Assembly (NCBI RefSeq): GCF_001659605.2
Contig: NC_035172.2
Coordinates: 32,787,342 to 32,851,341 of the forward strand
Source: Manihot esculenta
Taxonomy: Eukaryota; Streptophyta; Magnoliopsida; Malpighiales; Euphorbiaceae
DNA length: 64,000 nucleotides
Direction: 5' to 3'
Part shown: piece by piece, positions 46,312 through 60,330 of the stretch
Layout: each line of letters opens with the position of its first letter
Position numbering within the stretch: the stretch's first letter is position 1
Program-made: the position numbers and the translations under genes
The notes under the pieces: generated by a model
What the model was told of the DNA's origin: nothing
Databases searched by the model: none
Seen by the model: only the letters and a program-made list of their open reading frames with translations

Positions 46312-46615
46312 CATCACATGAGCTAAGCTGAGGTGCATGGTTCTCAAGGAATTCCACGCTTCCTTCGCGGTCTTCTTCTCACCAAGTTGCAACAGGGTCT
46401 CTTCAGTGATTCCTTGATAGATGGCTGCCAACGCCATCTTATCTTTGCATGGTTCTCTAGGATCGTCGGACGCAACAACCTCCCACATGCCCTGGGCCTC
46501 CATGTACACCTCTATTTTAATTGCTCATGCCGGATAGTTGCTCTAACACTCCCTTCTCGAGATGTCATCCGCGACGTCGTCGTGTCGGTTAGATCTCCAT
46601 TGTCGGACCTAGTAG
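46312..46615 (-). pseudogene. Copia gag, N-terminal part (first copy)
   Basis: The minus strand encodes YMEAQGMWEVV, PCKDKMALAAIYQGITEETL and KKTAKEAWNSLRTMHL, the start of the UBN2-type gag. An upstream stop separates it from the probable start near 46615. It continues across Athila-2 at 34358. Confidence 0.85.
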
Positions 46616-46671
46616 AGCTTGATGGCTAATTAATTATTCTTCTTGGCATGTACTTAGGCAAATAAGAGCAA

Positions 46672-46684
46672 GGCTCTGATACCA
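46672..46684 (-). promoter_or_regulatory. Primer binding site of the Copia element
   Basis: TGGTATCAGAGCC on the minus strand, 2 bases inside the 5' LTR, of the tRNA-Met type. Confidence 0.85.
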
Positions 46685-46686
46685 AA

Positions 46687-47074
46687 TGTCAGATATACAA
46701 CCCACACAAACCTCAATAAAAACAAAAATAACAAATTAGGAGAAGACGATGAACATGACACTTAGATTAATTTTTTTCTAGTGCTGTAATAGCAACACCG
46801 TTTTTCTCTCAATTAAGTTTTATTCAACAAACTTAAAGAATAAATACAAAATAAAATTTCATGTAATGCTCCACGTTCCTAAAGATTTGCTCCAGCAAAT
46901 CCATGACTAACCAATAACTAACCAACACATAATACACTAAACAACGTGCTATACAAAAAATAACCAACTAATGCAATATGAAGAAACAAATACAAAAAAT
47001 AACCAACTAATGCAATATGAAGAAACAAATAACAGTAAACAAACTAACAACCAACAATAAGATTAAACATTACA
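46687..47074 (-). repeat. 5' LTR of the Copia element (388 bp)
   Basis: Runs TGTCAGATAT to ATTACA on the + strand. It has an internal tandem duplication of about 39 bases (46955-47033) that the other two copies of this LTR lack. Confidence 0.88.
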
Positions 47075-47079
47075 TCAGC

Positions 47080-47440
47080 TATGCTAGAATAGTAGCGCTT
47101 CTGTTTTAGTTTTGGTCGGCACCAGCAGCGAGAAGTTCAGAGATGATGGGCGATGCTTTTCATTAGGCTTTTTCGGGTTGAGTGTTGGGTCAAACTGTTC
47201 TAACGGGTATAAGGTTTATGCTTTTGTTTATTTTTTATTTAGATAGGCTCTAGTAACTTGGGTTGTGTTTGGTTCTTCATAAATTAGTATTGTAATCTAT
47301 TAGTGCTCTAATCTTTTAGACATGTTGACATTTTAATAGATCCATATCTTTCTGATAAAAAAATTTCTCTTAAAAAGAAAATTCCAACTAAACGAGAAAA
47401 AGACAGATTAATTTTTTAAGAAACACAAAATATATAAAAA
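47080..47440. other. Duplicated flank, possible LINE 3' end
   Basis: No gene. It continues the pre-insertion sequence from 30681 and is duplicated at 52808-53169. A tail-like TTTCTGATAAAAAAAT near 47350 and GTGTTTGGTTCTTC before it resemble the 3' end of plant LINEs, but this is weak. Confidence 0.35.
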
Positions 47441-47445
47441 GTAAT

Positions 47446-47956
47446 TGTGATATTCAACGATTTGATGTGAAAAAACATCCCACGTTGGCAAATTATCAAT
47501 TCAATTGGTAATATATAAATGTTGACTTAATACTATTAAATGAATTGGGTTAACCATTTTGAATCAAGTGGAAAGTAGGTTTAAAAGTTATTTCGGTCAA
47601 TTTGGGCCGGCCTGTTTCAATTGGTATCAGAGCCACCTTGGGTCTCGTGTGAGACGAGGTGGAGCCGCCCGATATACTAACGAACCACAATACTCGAGAG
47701 TTCGGTCATAGCTTAGCAATTGAATTCTATTCAATATTCAGTTGCGACGAAAATATTGCAAATTTAGCAGGAAAGAGTGTAATATTTAGCTGCTTGACTT
47801 GGGAAAACTTCCCATATCGGCAAATTACCAATTCAATTGGTAATATATAAATGCTGATTTAATGCTATTAAATAATTTGAGTTAACTATTTTGAATTGAA
47901 TCAAGTGAAAAGTAAATTTAAAAGTTATTTAAATCAGTTTGGACGGAACTGTTTCA
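47446..47956 (+). mobile_element. TRIM element in the LecRK3 promoter
   Basis: Two direct repeats of about 175 bases (47446-47619 and 47778-47956; TGTGATATT or TGTAATATT start, CTGTTTCA end) flank an interior of only 158 bases. A primer site TGGTATCAGAGCC (47622-47634) follows the first, and a purine tract GGAAAGAG precedes the second. That is the layout of a terminal-repeat retrotransposon in miniature. It has no coding capacity. The left flank is GTAAT; the right flank is deleted here but reads CTAAT in the duplicate. It ends 134 bases before the LecRK3 ATG. Confidence 0.82.
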
Positions 47957-48036
47957 GTTTCCGTCTTTTTCTTTGTCATGGAAGGTCTGCAACGACGTCG
48001 TTCCTTGATGTTTCCGTTGGTTTTGTTGTCTTCTTG

Positions 48037-48045
48037 TATATATAG
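48037..48045 (+). promoter_or_regulatory. TATA box of LecRK3
   Basis: TATATATAG, 46 bases before the ATG. The same box at the same distance is in front of LecRK4 (53797-53805). Confidence 0.6.
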
Positions 48046-49463
48046 GGAAGGCTCAGTTCCTGCACGCCTCCTAATTCCTTTTTGCTCACAATGCATTTGC
48101 TCGTCTTCTTCTTCTTCCTTCAGCTTCTTCCATTAGCTATTTCAGTTCATTTCAATATACCTCGCTTCGGTCCTGAGTTAAGCAACCTCCTTTATCATGG
48201 CGATGCAAAGCCTTCATCTGGTGGTATCGTTGAATTAATCAGCAATTACGACTACACATGCCGAGTTGGTTGGGCCATCTATGCCGAAAGGATCATGCTT
48301 TGGGACTCCACCACAGGAGAGTTTTCAGATTTCACTTCCCATTTCTCTTTCAACATTGACACTCGAGGTCTTTCTCGATACGGCCATGGGCTAGCGTTCT
48401 TCCTTGGTCCGGTTGGATTTGAAATCCCACCCAATTCCGCTGGTGGCTTTATGGGCTTGTTTAACACCTCAACTATGGATTCGCCTCAGAGCCAAATCGT
48501 TATGGTGGAGTTCGATTCATTTCCAAATCCTGAATGGGATCCCAAGCCTCTGGTTGAGCATGTGGGGATCAACAACAACTCTTTGATTTCAGCTGTGCAT
48601 ACTCCCTGGAATGCTAGCTTTCACAGTGGAGATACCGCCGATGTATGGGTTACTTACAATGCTAATACTAAAAATCTGAGTGTGTTTTGGACTTACAAGA
48701 GAACCTCCAATGCTCAAGAGAATACTGGCTTGTTTTACATAATTGATCTGAAGGAGGTTTTGCCAGAATGGGTTAATATTGGATTTTCAGCTGCTACAGG
48801 TCAATTCGGAGAACGACACCAACTTCAATCCTGGGAATTCAATTCTAGTTTGAATTTCCAGGGAGAAAATAGACAGAGTTCAAAGAGGACCAGAATAATA
48901 GTTGGTGTTGCAGTTTCAGTATGCGTCCTAGCAGGTGGGGCAATCGCCGGAATCTTGATTTCTTTCAAGAGGAGGACGAAGAAACAGATGATGGTGAGGA
49001 GAGGACACACAAGGAACTTGACGTCAATCAATGAAGACATTGAAAGAAAAGCTGGACCACGAAGATTTTCTTACGAGTATCTTGCTTCAGCTATAAATAA
49101 TTTTTCGGATGAAAGGACGCTGGGGAAAGGAGGATTTGGTGCTGTTTACAAGGGATAGTTAATCGACATGGATTTAGCAATTGCTGTGAAGAAAATTTCA
49201 AGAGGATCTAGACAAGGTAAGAAGGAGTATATTACAGAAGTGAAAACCATTGGCCAACTGAGACACCGGAATCTGTACAACTTTTAGGTTGGTGCCATGA
49301 CAGAGGCGAGTTTCTACTTGTTTACGAATTTATGCCAAATGGTAGCCTAGACGCTCACCTTTTCGGAGAGAAGAGATCTCTTACATGGGCCGTGAGGTAC
49401 AAGATTTCTCTTGGGTTGGCCTCAGCATTGCTTTATCTTCATGAAGAGTGGGAGCAGTGTGTG

Positions 49464-52802
<3,339 letters not shown>

Positions 52803-53174
52803 TCAGCTATGCTAGAATAGTAGCGCTTCTATTTCAGTTTTGGTCGGCACCAGCAGCGAAAAGTTTAGAGATGATGGGCGATGCTTTTCCTTAAGCTTTT
52901 CCGGGTTGAGTGTTGGGTCAAACTGCTCTAACGGGTATAAGGTTGATGCTTCTGTTCATTTTTTATTTAGATAGGCTCTAGTACCTTGGACTATGTTTGG
53001 TTCTTCATAAATTAATATTGTAATCTATTAGTACTCTAATCTTTTAGACATGTTGACATTTTAATGGATCCATATCTTTCTGATAAAAAAATTTCTCTTA
53101 AAAAGAAAATTCCAACTAAACGTGAAAAAAGAACGATTAAGTTTTTAAGAAATATAAAATATATAAAAAGTAAT

Positions 53175-53679
53175 TGTGATATTCAGCCATTTGATGCGGG
53201 AAAACATCCCACGTTGGCAAATTATCAATTCAATTGGTAATATATAAATGTTGGCTTAATACTATTAAATGAATTGGGTTAACCATTTTGGACCAGGTGG
53301 AAAGTAGGTTTAAAAGTTATTTCGGTCAATTTGGGTCGGCATGTTTCAATTGGTATCAAAACCACTTTGGGTCTCATGTAAGACGAGGTGGAGCCGCCTG
53401 ACGTACTAACGAACCACAATATCCAAGGGTTCAGTCCTAGTTTAGTAATTGAATTCTATTTAATATTCAGTTGCGACGAGAATATTATAAATTTAGTTGG
53501 AAAGAGTGTAATATTCAGCTGCTTAACATGGAAAAACTTCCCACATCGGCAAATTACCAATTCAATTGGTAATATATAAATGTTGATTTAATAAATAATT
53601 TGAGTTAACTATTTTAAATTGAATCAAATAAAAAATAAATTTAAAAATTATTTAAATCAGTTTGGACTGAACTGTTACA
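53175..53679 (+). mobile_element. TRIM element, second copy (LecRK4 promoter)
   Basis: Same structure as 47446-47956: repeats at 53175-53348 and 53507-53679. The primer site has decayed to TGGTATCAAAACC. Flanks are GTAAT and CTAAT, a near-perfect target duplication. It ends 171 bases before the LecRK4 ATG. Confidence 0.8.
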
Positions 53680-53796
53680 CTAATTTAGTTCATAAAAGTT
53701 TTGTAATGTATTCATTTAAGTTCCCGTCTTTTCTTTGTCATGGAGTCTGCAACGACGTCGTTCCTTGATGTTTCCGCTGGTTTTGTTGTCTTCTTG

Positions 53797-53805
53797 TATA
53801 TATAG
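53797..53805 (+). promoter_or_regulatory. TATA box of LecRK4
   Basis: TATATATAG, 46 bases before the ATG, conserved with LecRK3. Confidence 0.6.
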
Positions 53806-53850
53806 GGAAGGCTCAGTTGCTGCACGCCTCCTAATTCCTTTTTGCTGACA

Positions 53851-55803
53851 ATGCATTTGCTCGTCTTCTTCTTCTTCCTTCAGCTTCTTCCATTAGCTAT
53901 TTCAGTTCATTTCAATATACCTCGCTTCGGTCCTGAGTTAAGCAACCTCCTTTATCATGGCGATGCAAAGCCTTCATCTGGTGGTATCGTTGAATTAATC
54001 AGCAATTACGACTACACATGCCGAGTTGGTTGGGCCATCTATGCCGAAAGGATCATGCTTTGGGACTCCACCACAGGAAAGCTTTCAGATTTCACTTCCC
54101 ATTTCTCTTTCAACATTGACACTCGAGGTCTTTCTCGATACGGCCATGGGCTAGCGTTCTTCCTTGGTCCGGTTGGATTTGAAATCCCACCCAATTCCGC
54201 TGGTGGCTTTATGGGCTTGTTTAACACCTCAACTATGGATTCGCCTCAGAGCCAAATCGTTATGGTGGAGTTCGATTCATTTCCGAATCCTGAATGGGAT
54301 CCCAAGCCTCTGGTTGAGCATGTGGGGATCAACAACAACTCTCTGATTTCAGCTGTGCATACTCCCTGGAATGCTAGCTTTCACAGTGGAGATACCGCCG
54401 ATGTATGGGTTACTTACAATGCTAATACTAAAAATCTGAGTGTGTTTTGGACTTACAAGAGAACCTCCAATGCTCAAGAGAATACTGGCTTGTTTTACAT
54501 AATTGATCTGAAGGAGGTTTTGCCGGAATGGGTTAATATTGGATTTTCAGCTGCTACAGGTCAATTCGGAGAACGACACCAACTTCAATCCTGGGAATTC
54601 AATTCTAGTTTGAATTTCCAGGGAGAAAATAGACAGAGTTCAAAGAGGACCAGAATAATAGTTGGTGTTGCAGTTTCAGTATGCGTCCTAGCAGGTGGGG
54701 CAATCGCCGGAATCTTGATTTCTTTCAGGAAGAGGACGAAGAAACAGATGATGGTGAGGAGAGAAGGACACACAAGGAACTTGACGTCAATCAATGAAGA
54801 CCTTGAAAGAAGAGCTGGACCACGAAGATTTTCTTACGAGTATCTTGCTTCAGCTACAAATAATTTTTCGGATGAAAGGACGCTGGGGAAAGGAGGATTT
54901 GGTGCTGTTTACAAGGGATACTTAATCGACATGGATTTAGCAATTGCTGTGAAGAAAATTTCAAGAGGATCTAGACAAGGTAAGAAGGAGTATATTACAG
55001 AAGTGAAAACCATTGGCCAACTGAGACACCGGAATCTGGTACAACTTTTGGGTTGGTGCCATGACAGAGGCGAGTTTCTACTTGTTTACGAATTTATGCC
55101 AAATGGTAGCCTAGACGCTCACCTCTTCGGCGAGAGGAGACCTCTTACATGGGCTGTGAGGTACAAGATTTCTCTTGGGTTGGCCTCAGCATTGCTTTAT
55201 CTTCATGAAGAGTGGGAGCAGTGTGTGGTTCACCGAGATGTCAAATCAAGCAATGTAATGCTAGACTCTAACTTTAATGCCAAGCTGGGTGACTTTGGCC
55301 TAGCTCGGCTCACAGACCATGAGGTTGGTCCTCAAACAACTGGATTAGCAGGAACTCTAGGCTACTTGGCTCCTGAATATATAAGCACAAGAAGAGCTAG
55401 TAAGGAATCTGATGTGTACAGCTTTGGAGTTGTTGCATTAGAGATTGCCAGTGGAAGAAGAGCAATTGATCACAGTGATCAGGACCACGAAATGAATTTG
55501 GTAGAGTGGGTTTGGGAACTTTATGGACATGGGAACCTTCAATTGGCTGCTGACAAGGAACTTCACATGGATTATGAAGAGAGACAGGTGGAGTGTTTAA
55601 TGATTATTGGACTTTGGTGTGCTCATCCTGATCACAATTTGAGGCCATCAATAAGACAAGCAATTCAAGTTTTAAACTTTGAGGCTCCATTGCCAAAGCT
55701 ACCTGCTAAAATGCCCGTGCCTACGTTTCGTGCACCGTCCCCATCTGTGAGCAACGGTCAATCATTTACAACTAGTTCAAGCGGCCTAGGCTTGGGTGTC
55801 TGA
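53851..55803 (+). CDS. LecRK4: L-type lectin receptor kinase, intact
   Basis: The product has 650 residues and no intron. Signal peptide about 1-19 (LLVFFFFLQLLPLAIS), lectin domain about 20-258 with VEFDSFPNPEWDP and GINNNS, TM about 271-292, kinase about 325-605. Glycine loop GKGGFGAVYKG (346-356), Lys368, HRD (461-463), DFG (481-483) and APE (507-509) are all present. I start it at the ATG at 53851 because the signal peptide follows at once and the TATA box is 46 bases upstream. It is the intact sister of LecRK3; its promoter carries a TRIM. As a member of the class IX-like LecRKs it is expected in the plasma membrane with a role in defence signalling (inference). Confidence 0.95.
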   Translation: MHLLVFFFFLQLLPLAISVHFNIPRFGPELSNLLYHGDAKPSSGGIVELISNYDYTCRVGWAIYAERIMLWDSTTGKLSDFTSHFSFNIDTRGLSRYGHGLAFFLGPVGFEIPPNSAGGFMGLFNTSTMDSPQSQIVMVEFDSFPNPEWDPKPLVEHVGINNNSLISAVHTPWNASFHSGDTADVWVTYNANTKNLSVFWTYKRTSNAQENTGLFYIIDLKEVLPEWVNIGFSAATGQFGERHQLQSWEFNSSLNFQGENRQSSKRTRIIVGVAVSVCVLAGGAIAGILISFRKRTKKQMMVRREGHTRNLTSINEDLERRAGPRRFSYEYLASATNNFSDERTLGKGGFGAVYKGYLIDMDLAIAVKKISRGSRQGKKEYITEVKTIGQLRHRNLVQLLGWCHDRGEFLLVYEFMPNGSLDAHLFGERRPLTWAVRYKISLGLASALLYLHEEWEQCVVHRDVKSSNVMLDSNFNAKLGDFGLARLTDHEVGPQTTGLAGTLGYLAPEYISTRRASKESDVYSFGVVALEIASGRRAIDHSDQDHEMNLVEWVWELYGHGNLQLAADKELHMDYEERQVECLMIIGLWCAHPDHNLRPSIRQAIQVLNFEAPLPKLPAKMPVPTFRAPSPSVSNGQSFTTSSSGLGLGV

Positions 55804-55843
55804 ACATTTATGGCTTCTTTAATGTGTCCAAGTAAACCAACTC

Positions 55844-55849
55844 AATAAA
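55844..55849 (+). terminator. Possible poly(A) signal of LecRK4
   Basis: AATAAA lies 41 bases after the stop codon. Confidence 0.45.
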
Positions 55850-58533
55850 CACTACATGTTTAAGTTGAGAGAAATTTTATAATATAAATGTTGTATGCAT
55901 AATGCTTGTATTATAGTTCATAATTATGATATTTGGTATAGTTTTCATCATATTCAATTTAAAAAAATTAACCGAGTTGAGTTAATTTAAAAATTTAATT
56001 TGATTTTTTATTATTTTTTATTCGATTCAATTTTTATTTTTAAAATTTCAATTCAGTTCGATTTTAATTAAAAAATTAATAAAATTAAATCAAATCGATT
56101 AATAAGTAATTAATATATTATTTTTAACGATCTAAAGATATTAGACCATAAATTAAGGTTAAAATATTTTGATTAAATTTTAGAATACTAAACGTAAGGT
56201 GTAAAAAATAAAAATTTCATTCAAAAATTTAACCGATCAAATTGAATCAAACTGTATTAAGAATAACGATTAAAGTGAGAAAGAAATTATCAGAAAAGTT
56301 AGTTGAATAATATCTAACAATTCTGTTTCTCTCTCTCTTATTTTTCTCCTTCTCTCCGTTTTTTTCCTTTCCTTCTCGTTCTTCTCCTTACTTCCATATG
56401 GATTGGGCCTATGAATTTAAAGCTTGACAAACTGATTCAATTTAAATTTGTTTTTCTTAAAATCAATTTAACTTTTATAAATATTAAAATTTTAATTTTT
56501 AATTTATTTATTTTGATTTAATTTTTGAATTGAATTGACTTATATAACTATTGGATATAATAATTTTTTTTTTTAATTTATAAGTGTTGCTTTTCCAGCG
56601 TTTCTGTCTATGATGGAAAGAATAATAAAATTTTAAGATGGCATCATATACAGCCTTCAATATTGACATTAATTATTGACTTGGTGCTAGTGACACATTA
56701 TATATATTGTCTTTTACGCGACAAGAGTTCCTTTCAGACGTCTTGGAGATTAACTTAAGACTACTAATCAAAAAATAAATCAATGCCATTCACTCTATAT
56801 ATTTTTACGAAAAATAGTTCTTAGTACTTCTAAAATAAATTTTAAATTTTCTAAAACTTGGTTAAAATTTAATTCTTTATTACTATTTAAATAATATCTA
56901 AACCTATTAGTTTATAATGACGAATATTTAATAAAAATATTAATTTTAAAATTTAATAAAAACTTACTATTACTCAAAATCAAATCAAAATTTCAAATAG
57001 ATTAAACTGAATATTTAGACTGATTTTGAAAATATAATCCCTAACTAAAGAGACGCGCCAAATTGTCTGCCACCTGTTGCGGAATTAGGTCCAGCCGCCC
57101 TATGATTTAAAACTTGTTGAATATACAAAAAAGCAAAATGAGTTGATTAAATGATTTTACGCGGAATAAATCATTTCATTTTGAATTTTATTTTAAAAGT
57201 TAATTCACATCTCACTTTAGTTGCATTTTATTGGACAATTGAAAAAATATTAATATAATTATTAAATATCTAAACTTACAAAATGTAATTATTTTATTTC
57301 CCGTAAAAATCAAAATGCGTATGAATCAAAAACATGTGTAATTCATATAAACCCTTAAATTCAAGCATAAATATCTAAATTGCATTTTTCATTTTCTGCT
57401 CTCTATTAAAAAAAATTACATAAAAAAATTATTTTTTAAATTATGAATTAAGCTCAGCATAATTTATTATGAATGTTTTGAAATTTAAAAAATATGATTT
57501 ATAGTAAGTGTGTAAGTTTGGTTGGAGAAAAAGACATTTATCTTCGTTTATTTTTTTTTCTTTTATCTACTAGTGAAATCTAACCGTTTTTCTGCTATAA
57601 TGCTATCTATTTTTGTTACTCAAATCTGTACGTACAAATGTGTCAGAATCCATTTTCACACTAGGCGGCCTATTTAATTCTCCCAGCGTGCATGCTGATA
57701 GGATTGTGAAGTGACTGGACCTACTTTCTTACCTCTTGTTATGTCACCGGATTAGTTTTTCTTCGGATGGGCTCACACGCGTGGCCTGTTCGGCCTGCTT
57801 CACGTCACCAGACTGGGATATGCGACGTGGGACTGATTTGCTTGAGAAATGCCTGATGGGCCTTAGGCATGCGTTCTTCTTTAGGGTCCGTCCTTGTCCC
57901 ACATATAGAAAGGCCGGCAGTTACCAACTATGGATTTTTTGTTATGCATTTTTTATTTTTTGCATTTGCCAATTATGTTATTGCAAAAAAAAAATATTGA
58001 CTATGAAATTTTTCACAGTTAATAAAAAATCTTAAGTTCAAAATAAATTTAGAAAAAATGCTTTATTCTAATAATGGGTCGGAAATTTGAATTAACAGAA
58101 TGGTATTGATATTAATGAACTTACTTATAGATTATTACAAGCTTACTAAGCAGTAGTTCATTCTAACGTCATTGCAAAATCCACTGTAGAAAATGGAAAT
58201 CATTAACAGACAAATAGAGATTTGAATGAAATCCAAAATGTTGTCAAGTAATTGCAAAAGAAATCAGAAATTTGGCGTAATTTCTGATGGACTGGAAGTA
58301 TTGTGCATTCTCTATGTGGATTTATTCTTTTGTCTTGTGCTACACTGACAAATTAATTTATGAAGTAGAAACGATGGATTCTATGCTATAACGAGGGAAA
58401 CTGGAATTATTTCCAGCTGTGATTTGTGAGATTTTAAAGGACCAATTTTGCATGATCGACCTTCATCCTTCTGCTTCGTGAGTTTTTTTTTTTTTTTTTA
58501 TTTTTTTTAATTCAATTTCCTCTGAGTCTCTGA
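55850..58533. other. AT-rich spacer between LecRK4 and LecRK5
   Basis: No gene seen. About 55960-56110 consists of Gln/Asn-like AT words with a rough internal inverted structure (TTCGATTCAATTT against AAATTGAATC), perhaps a decayed MITE. A poly-T run of 12-13 bases lies about 45 bases before LecRK5. Confidence 0.5.
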
Positions 58534-60330
58534 ATGTCAATTCTTAGCTTCCGCTCCTTCCTTCTTCTTCTTCTTCTTCCCTCTGCTGATTCATTATCTT
58601 TCCGTAAAACAAGGTTTGACGCAGCTGACACTAGCTTCATCTATGAAGGTGGTGCGGCTGTGTTCGTCGGTGCCATTGAACTTAACAATGATGCTTACCA
58701 GTGTCAGGTTGGTCGAGCAACTTATATAGAGAAAGTACAAATCTGGGATTCCAAGACACAAAAGCTCTCAGACTTCACCACCCGTTTCACTTCCACCGTA
58801 GACATCCAGCGCCGTCTTATTTATGGTTCTGGGTTCACTTTCTTCCTTGCTCCTGTTGGATTTCAAGTACCAACGAATTCAGCCGGTGGCTTTCTTGGCT
58901 TGTATAATGTCACAACTATCAACTCTCCAAACCAAATTCTTCACATTGAATTTGACACAAACCCAGACCCGGATTGGGATCCTCAGTTTGAGCATGTGGC
59001 TATTAACATCAATTCACTTTATTCGTCTACATATACTCGTTGGAATGTCACTTTACACAGCGGTGATAATACTGATGTCTTGATCAATTATAATAGTAGA
59101 ACCAAGAATCTGAGCGTGTCTTGGAGATTTCTTCTCACAGGTACTTCTCAAGAGATTACCAGTCTTTCCACCATTGTTGATCTCAGAGAGGTTCTTCCTG
59201 AATGGGTTACAATTGGCTTCTCGTCTGCTACAAGAGATTATGTTGAACGCCATGCAATTCTGTCGTGGGAGTTCACTTCAAGCTTGGACACAGATGATGG
59301 AAACCAGACAAATGCTAAAAAGATAAGACTTGTAGTACTTCTTGTCCTAGCAGCTTGTGTACTGATAGGTGCAGTGGTTATAGCATTAAGCATTTGGTGG
59401 ACAAAGAAGATGATGGTGGGAATAAAAGACACAATAAACTTAACGTCACTTAACGATGACCTTGAAAGAGGAAGAGGTCTGCAAAGATTTTCTTATAATG
59501 AGCTCGCTTTAGCCACCAACAATTTCTCAACTGACACCAAGTTGGGTGAAGGAGAGTATTATTATTCTGTTCACAAAGGACACCTTCCTCGTCTAAAAAT
59601 GTCAGTTGCTGTGACAAAATACCTTGGGGATTTAACACAGACGAAAAAGGAATACATAACAGGGATGAAGATCATAAGCCGATTGAGAGATCAAAATCTT
59701 TTACAGCTCCTAGGTTGGTGTCATGAAGAAGGGAAGCTCTTGCTTGTCTATGAGTTTCTGCCAAAAGGGAGTCTTGATTCTCACTTATTTGGGAATAGGA
59801 CTACTACTCTTCCTTGTGATGTAAGATATAGAGCAACTCTTGCATTGGCCTCTGCTTTGGTCTTCCTTCATGAAGAATTGGAACAATGTCTAGTCCATGG
59901 CGATGTGAATGCAAGCAATATCACGCTAGATTCAAATTTTAATGCGAAGCTTTGTCATTTTGGATTAGCTCGGCTATTGAACCATGAGCTTGTTTCACAA
60001 AACACAGGCGAGGCTAGTAGAGAATCAGATGTATATGGGTTTGGGGTGGTTGCCTTGGAGATTGCGACGGGAAGAAGAGTGCTTGATCCCATTGAAGACA
60101 GACCTGAAATAAGTTTGGTGGAGTGGGTGTGGGATCATTACAGAAACAAGACGCTTAGATTGGCTGTTGATAGGAGACTTAATATGGATTTTGACGAGAA
60201 ACAAATGGAATATTTAATGATAGTTGGACTATGGTGTGCTCAGCAAGATCATGGCTCAAGGCCTTCAATGAGACAAGCGATTCATGTTCTTAATTTCAAT
60301 GCTGTATTGCCCAATCTTCCTATAAATTAG
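58534..60330 (+). CDS. LecRK5: lectin receptor-like pseudokinase
   Basis: An uninterrupted frame of 598 residues with signal peptide (about 1-21), lectin domain (about 22-255, IEFDTNPDPDWDP kept), TM (about 267-290) and a kinase-like domain. The kinase lacks its key residues: the glycine loop is GEGEYYYSVHKG (338-349) in place of GEGGFGAVYKG; the VAVK Lys is Thr361; HRD is HGD (455-457) and the Lys after it is Asn; DFG is HFG (475-477). Sixteen residues of the activation segment including APE are deleted in frame. Phosphotransfer is very unlikely. The full-length frame suggests a retained binding or scaffold role, or a recent loss; I cannot tell which. The protein is about 50 residues shorter than its neighbours. 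Confidence 0.9.
   Translation: MSILSFRSFLLLLLLPSADSLSFRKTRFDAADTSFIYEGGAAVFVGAIELNNDAYQCQVGRATYIEKVQIWDSKTQKLSDFTTRFTSTVDIQRRLIYGSGFTFFLAPVGFQVPTNSAGGFLGLYNVTTINSPNQILHIEFDTNPDPDWDPQFEHVAININSLYSSTYTRWNVTLHSGDNTDVLINYNSRTKNLSVSWRFLLTGTSQEITSLSTIVDLREVLPEWVTIGFSSATRDYVERHAILSWEFTSSLDTDDGNQTNAKKIRLVVLLVLAACVLIGAVVIALSIWWTKKMMVGIKDTINLTSLNDDLERGRGLQRFSYNELALATNNFSTDTKLGEGEYYYSVHKGHLPRLKMSVAVTKYLGDLTQTKKEYITGMKIISRLRDQNLLQLLGWCHEEGKLLLVYEFLPKGSLDSHLFGNRTTTLPCDVRYRATLALASALVFLHEELEQCLVHGDVNASNITLDSNFNAKLCHFGLARLLNHELVSQNTGEASRESDVYGFGVVALEIATGRRVLDPIEDRPEISLVEWVWDHYRNKTLRLAVDRRLNMDFDEKQMEYLMIVGLWCAQQDHGSRPSMRQAIHVLNFNAVLPNLPIN

Larger units (their letters stand above)
30687..47074 (-). mobile_element. 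Ty1/Copia retrotransposon, decayed, split by Athila-2
   Basis: The element reads on the minus strand: 5' LTR at 47074-46687, a tRNA-Met primer site, gag, then (after the 11.9-kb Athila-2 insertion) the rest of gag, a Gypsy-type protease fragment, integrase, RT, RNase H and the 3' LTR at 31026-30687. The target duplication is TCAGC (30682-30686 and 47075-47079). Without Athila-2 the element is about 4.4 kb. Frameshifts and stops break all parts. A partial second copy (gag start and 5' LTR) lies at 51982-52802. Confidence 0.92.

Noticed and set aside
47622..47634. tRNA-like words (TGGTATCAGAGCC and TGGCGCCGTTGCC) as tRNA genes
   Set aside because: They are only the primer-site complements of tRNA 3' ends. 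No cloverleaf can be drawn around them.
47659..47850. 63-codon frame in the TRIM, also present in the second copy
   Set aside because: It spans the interior and the second terminal repeat. Its conservation follows from the duplication, and its changes between copies alter residues freely.
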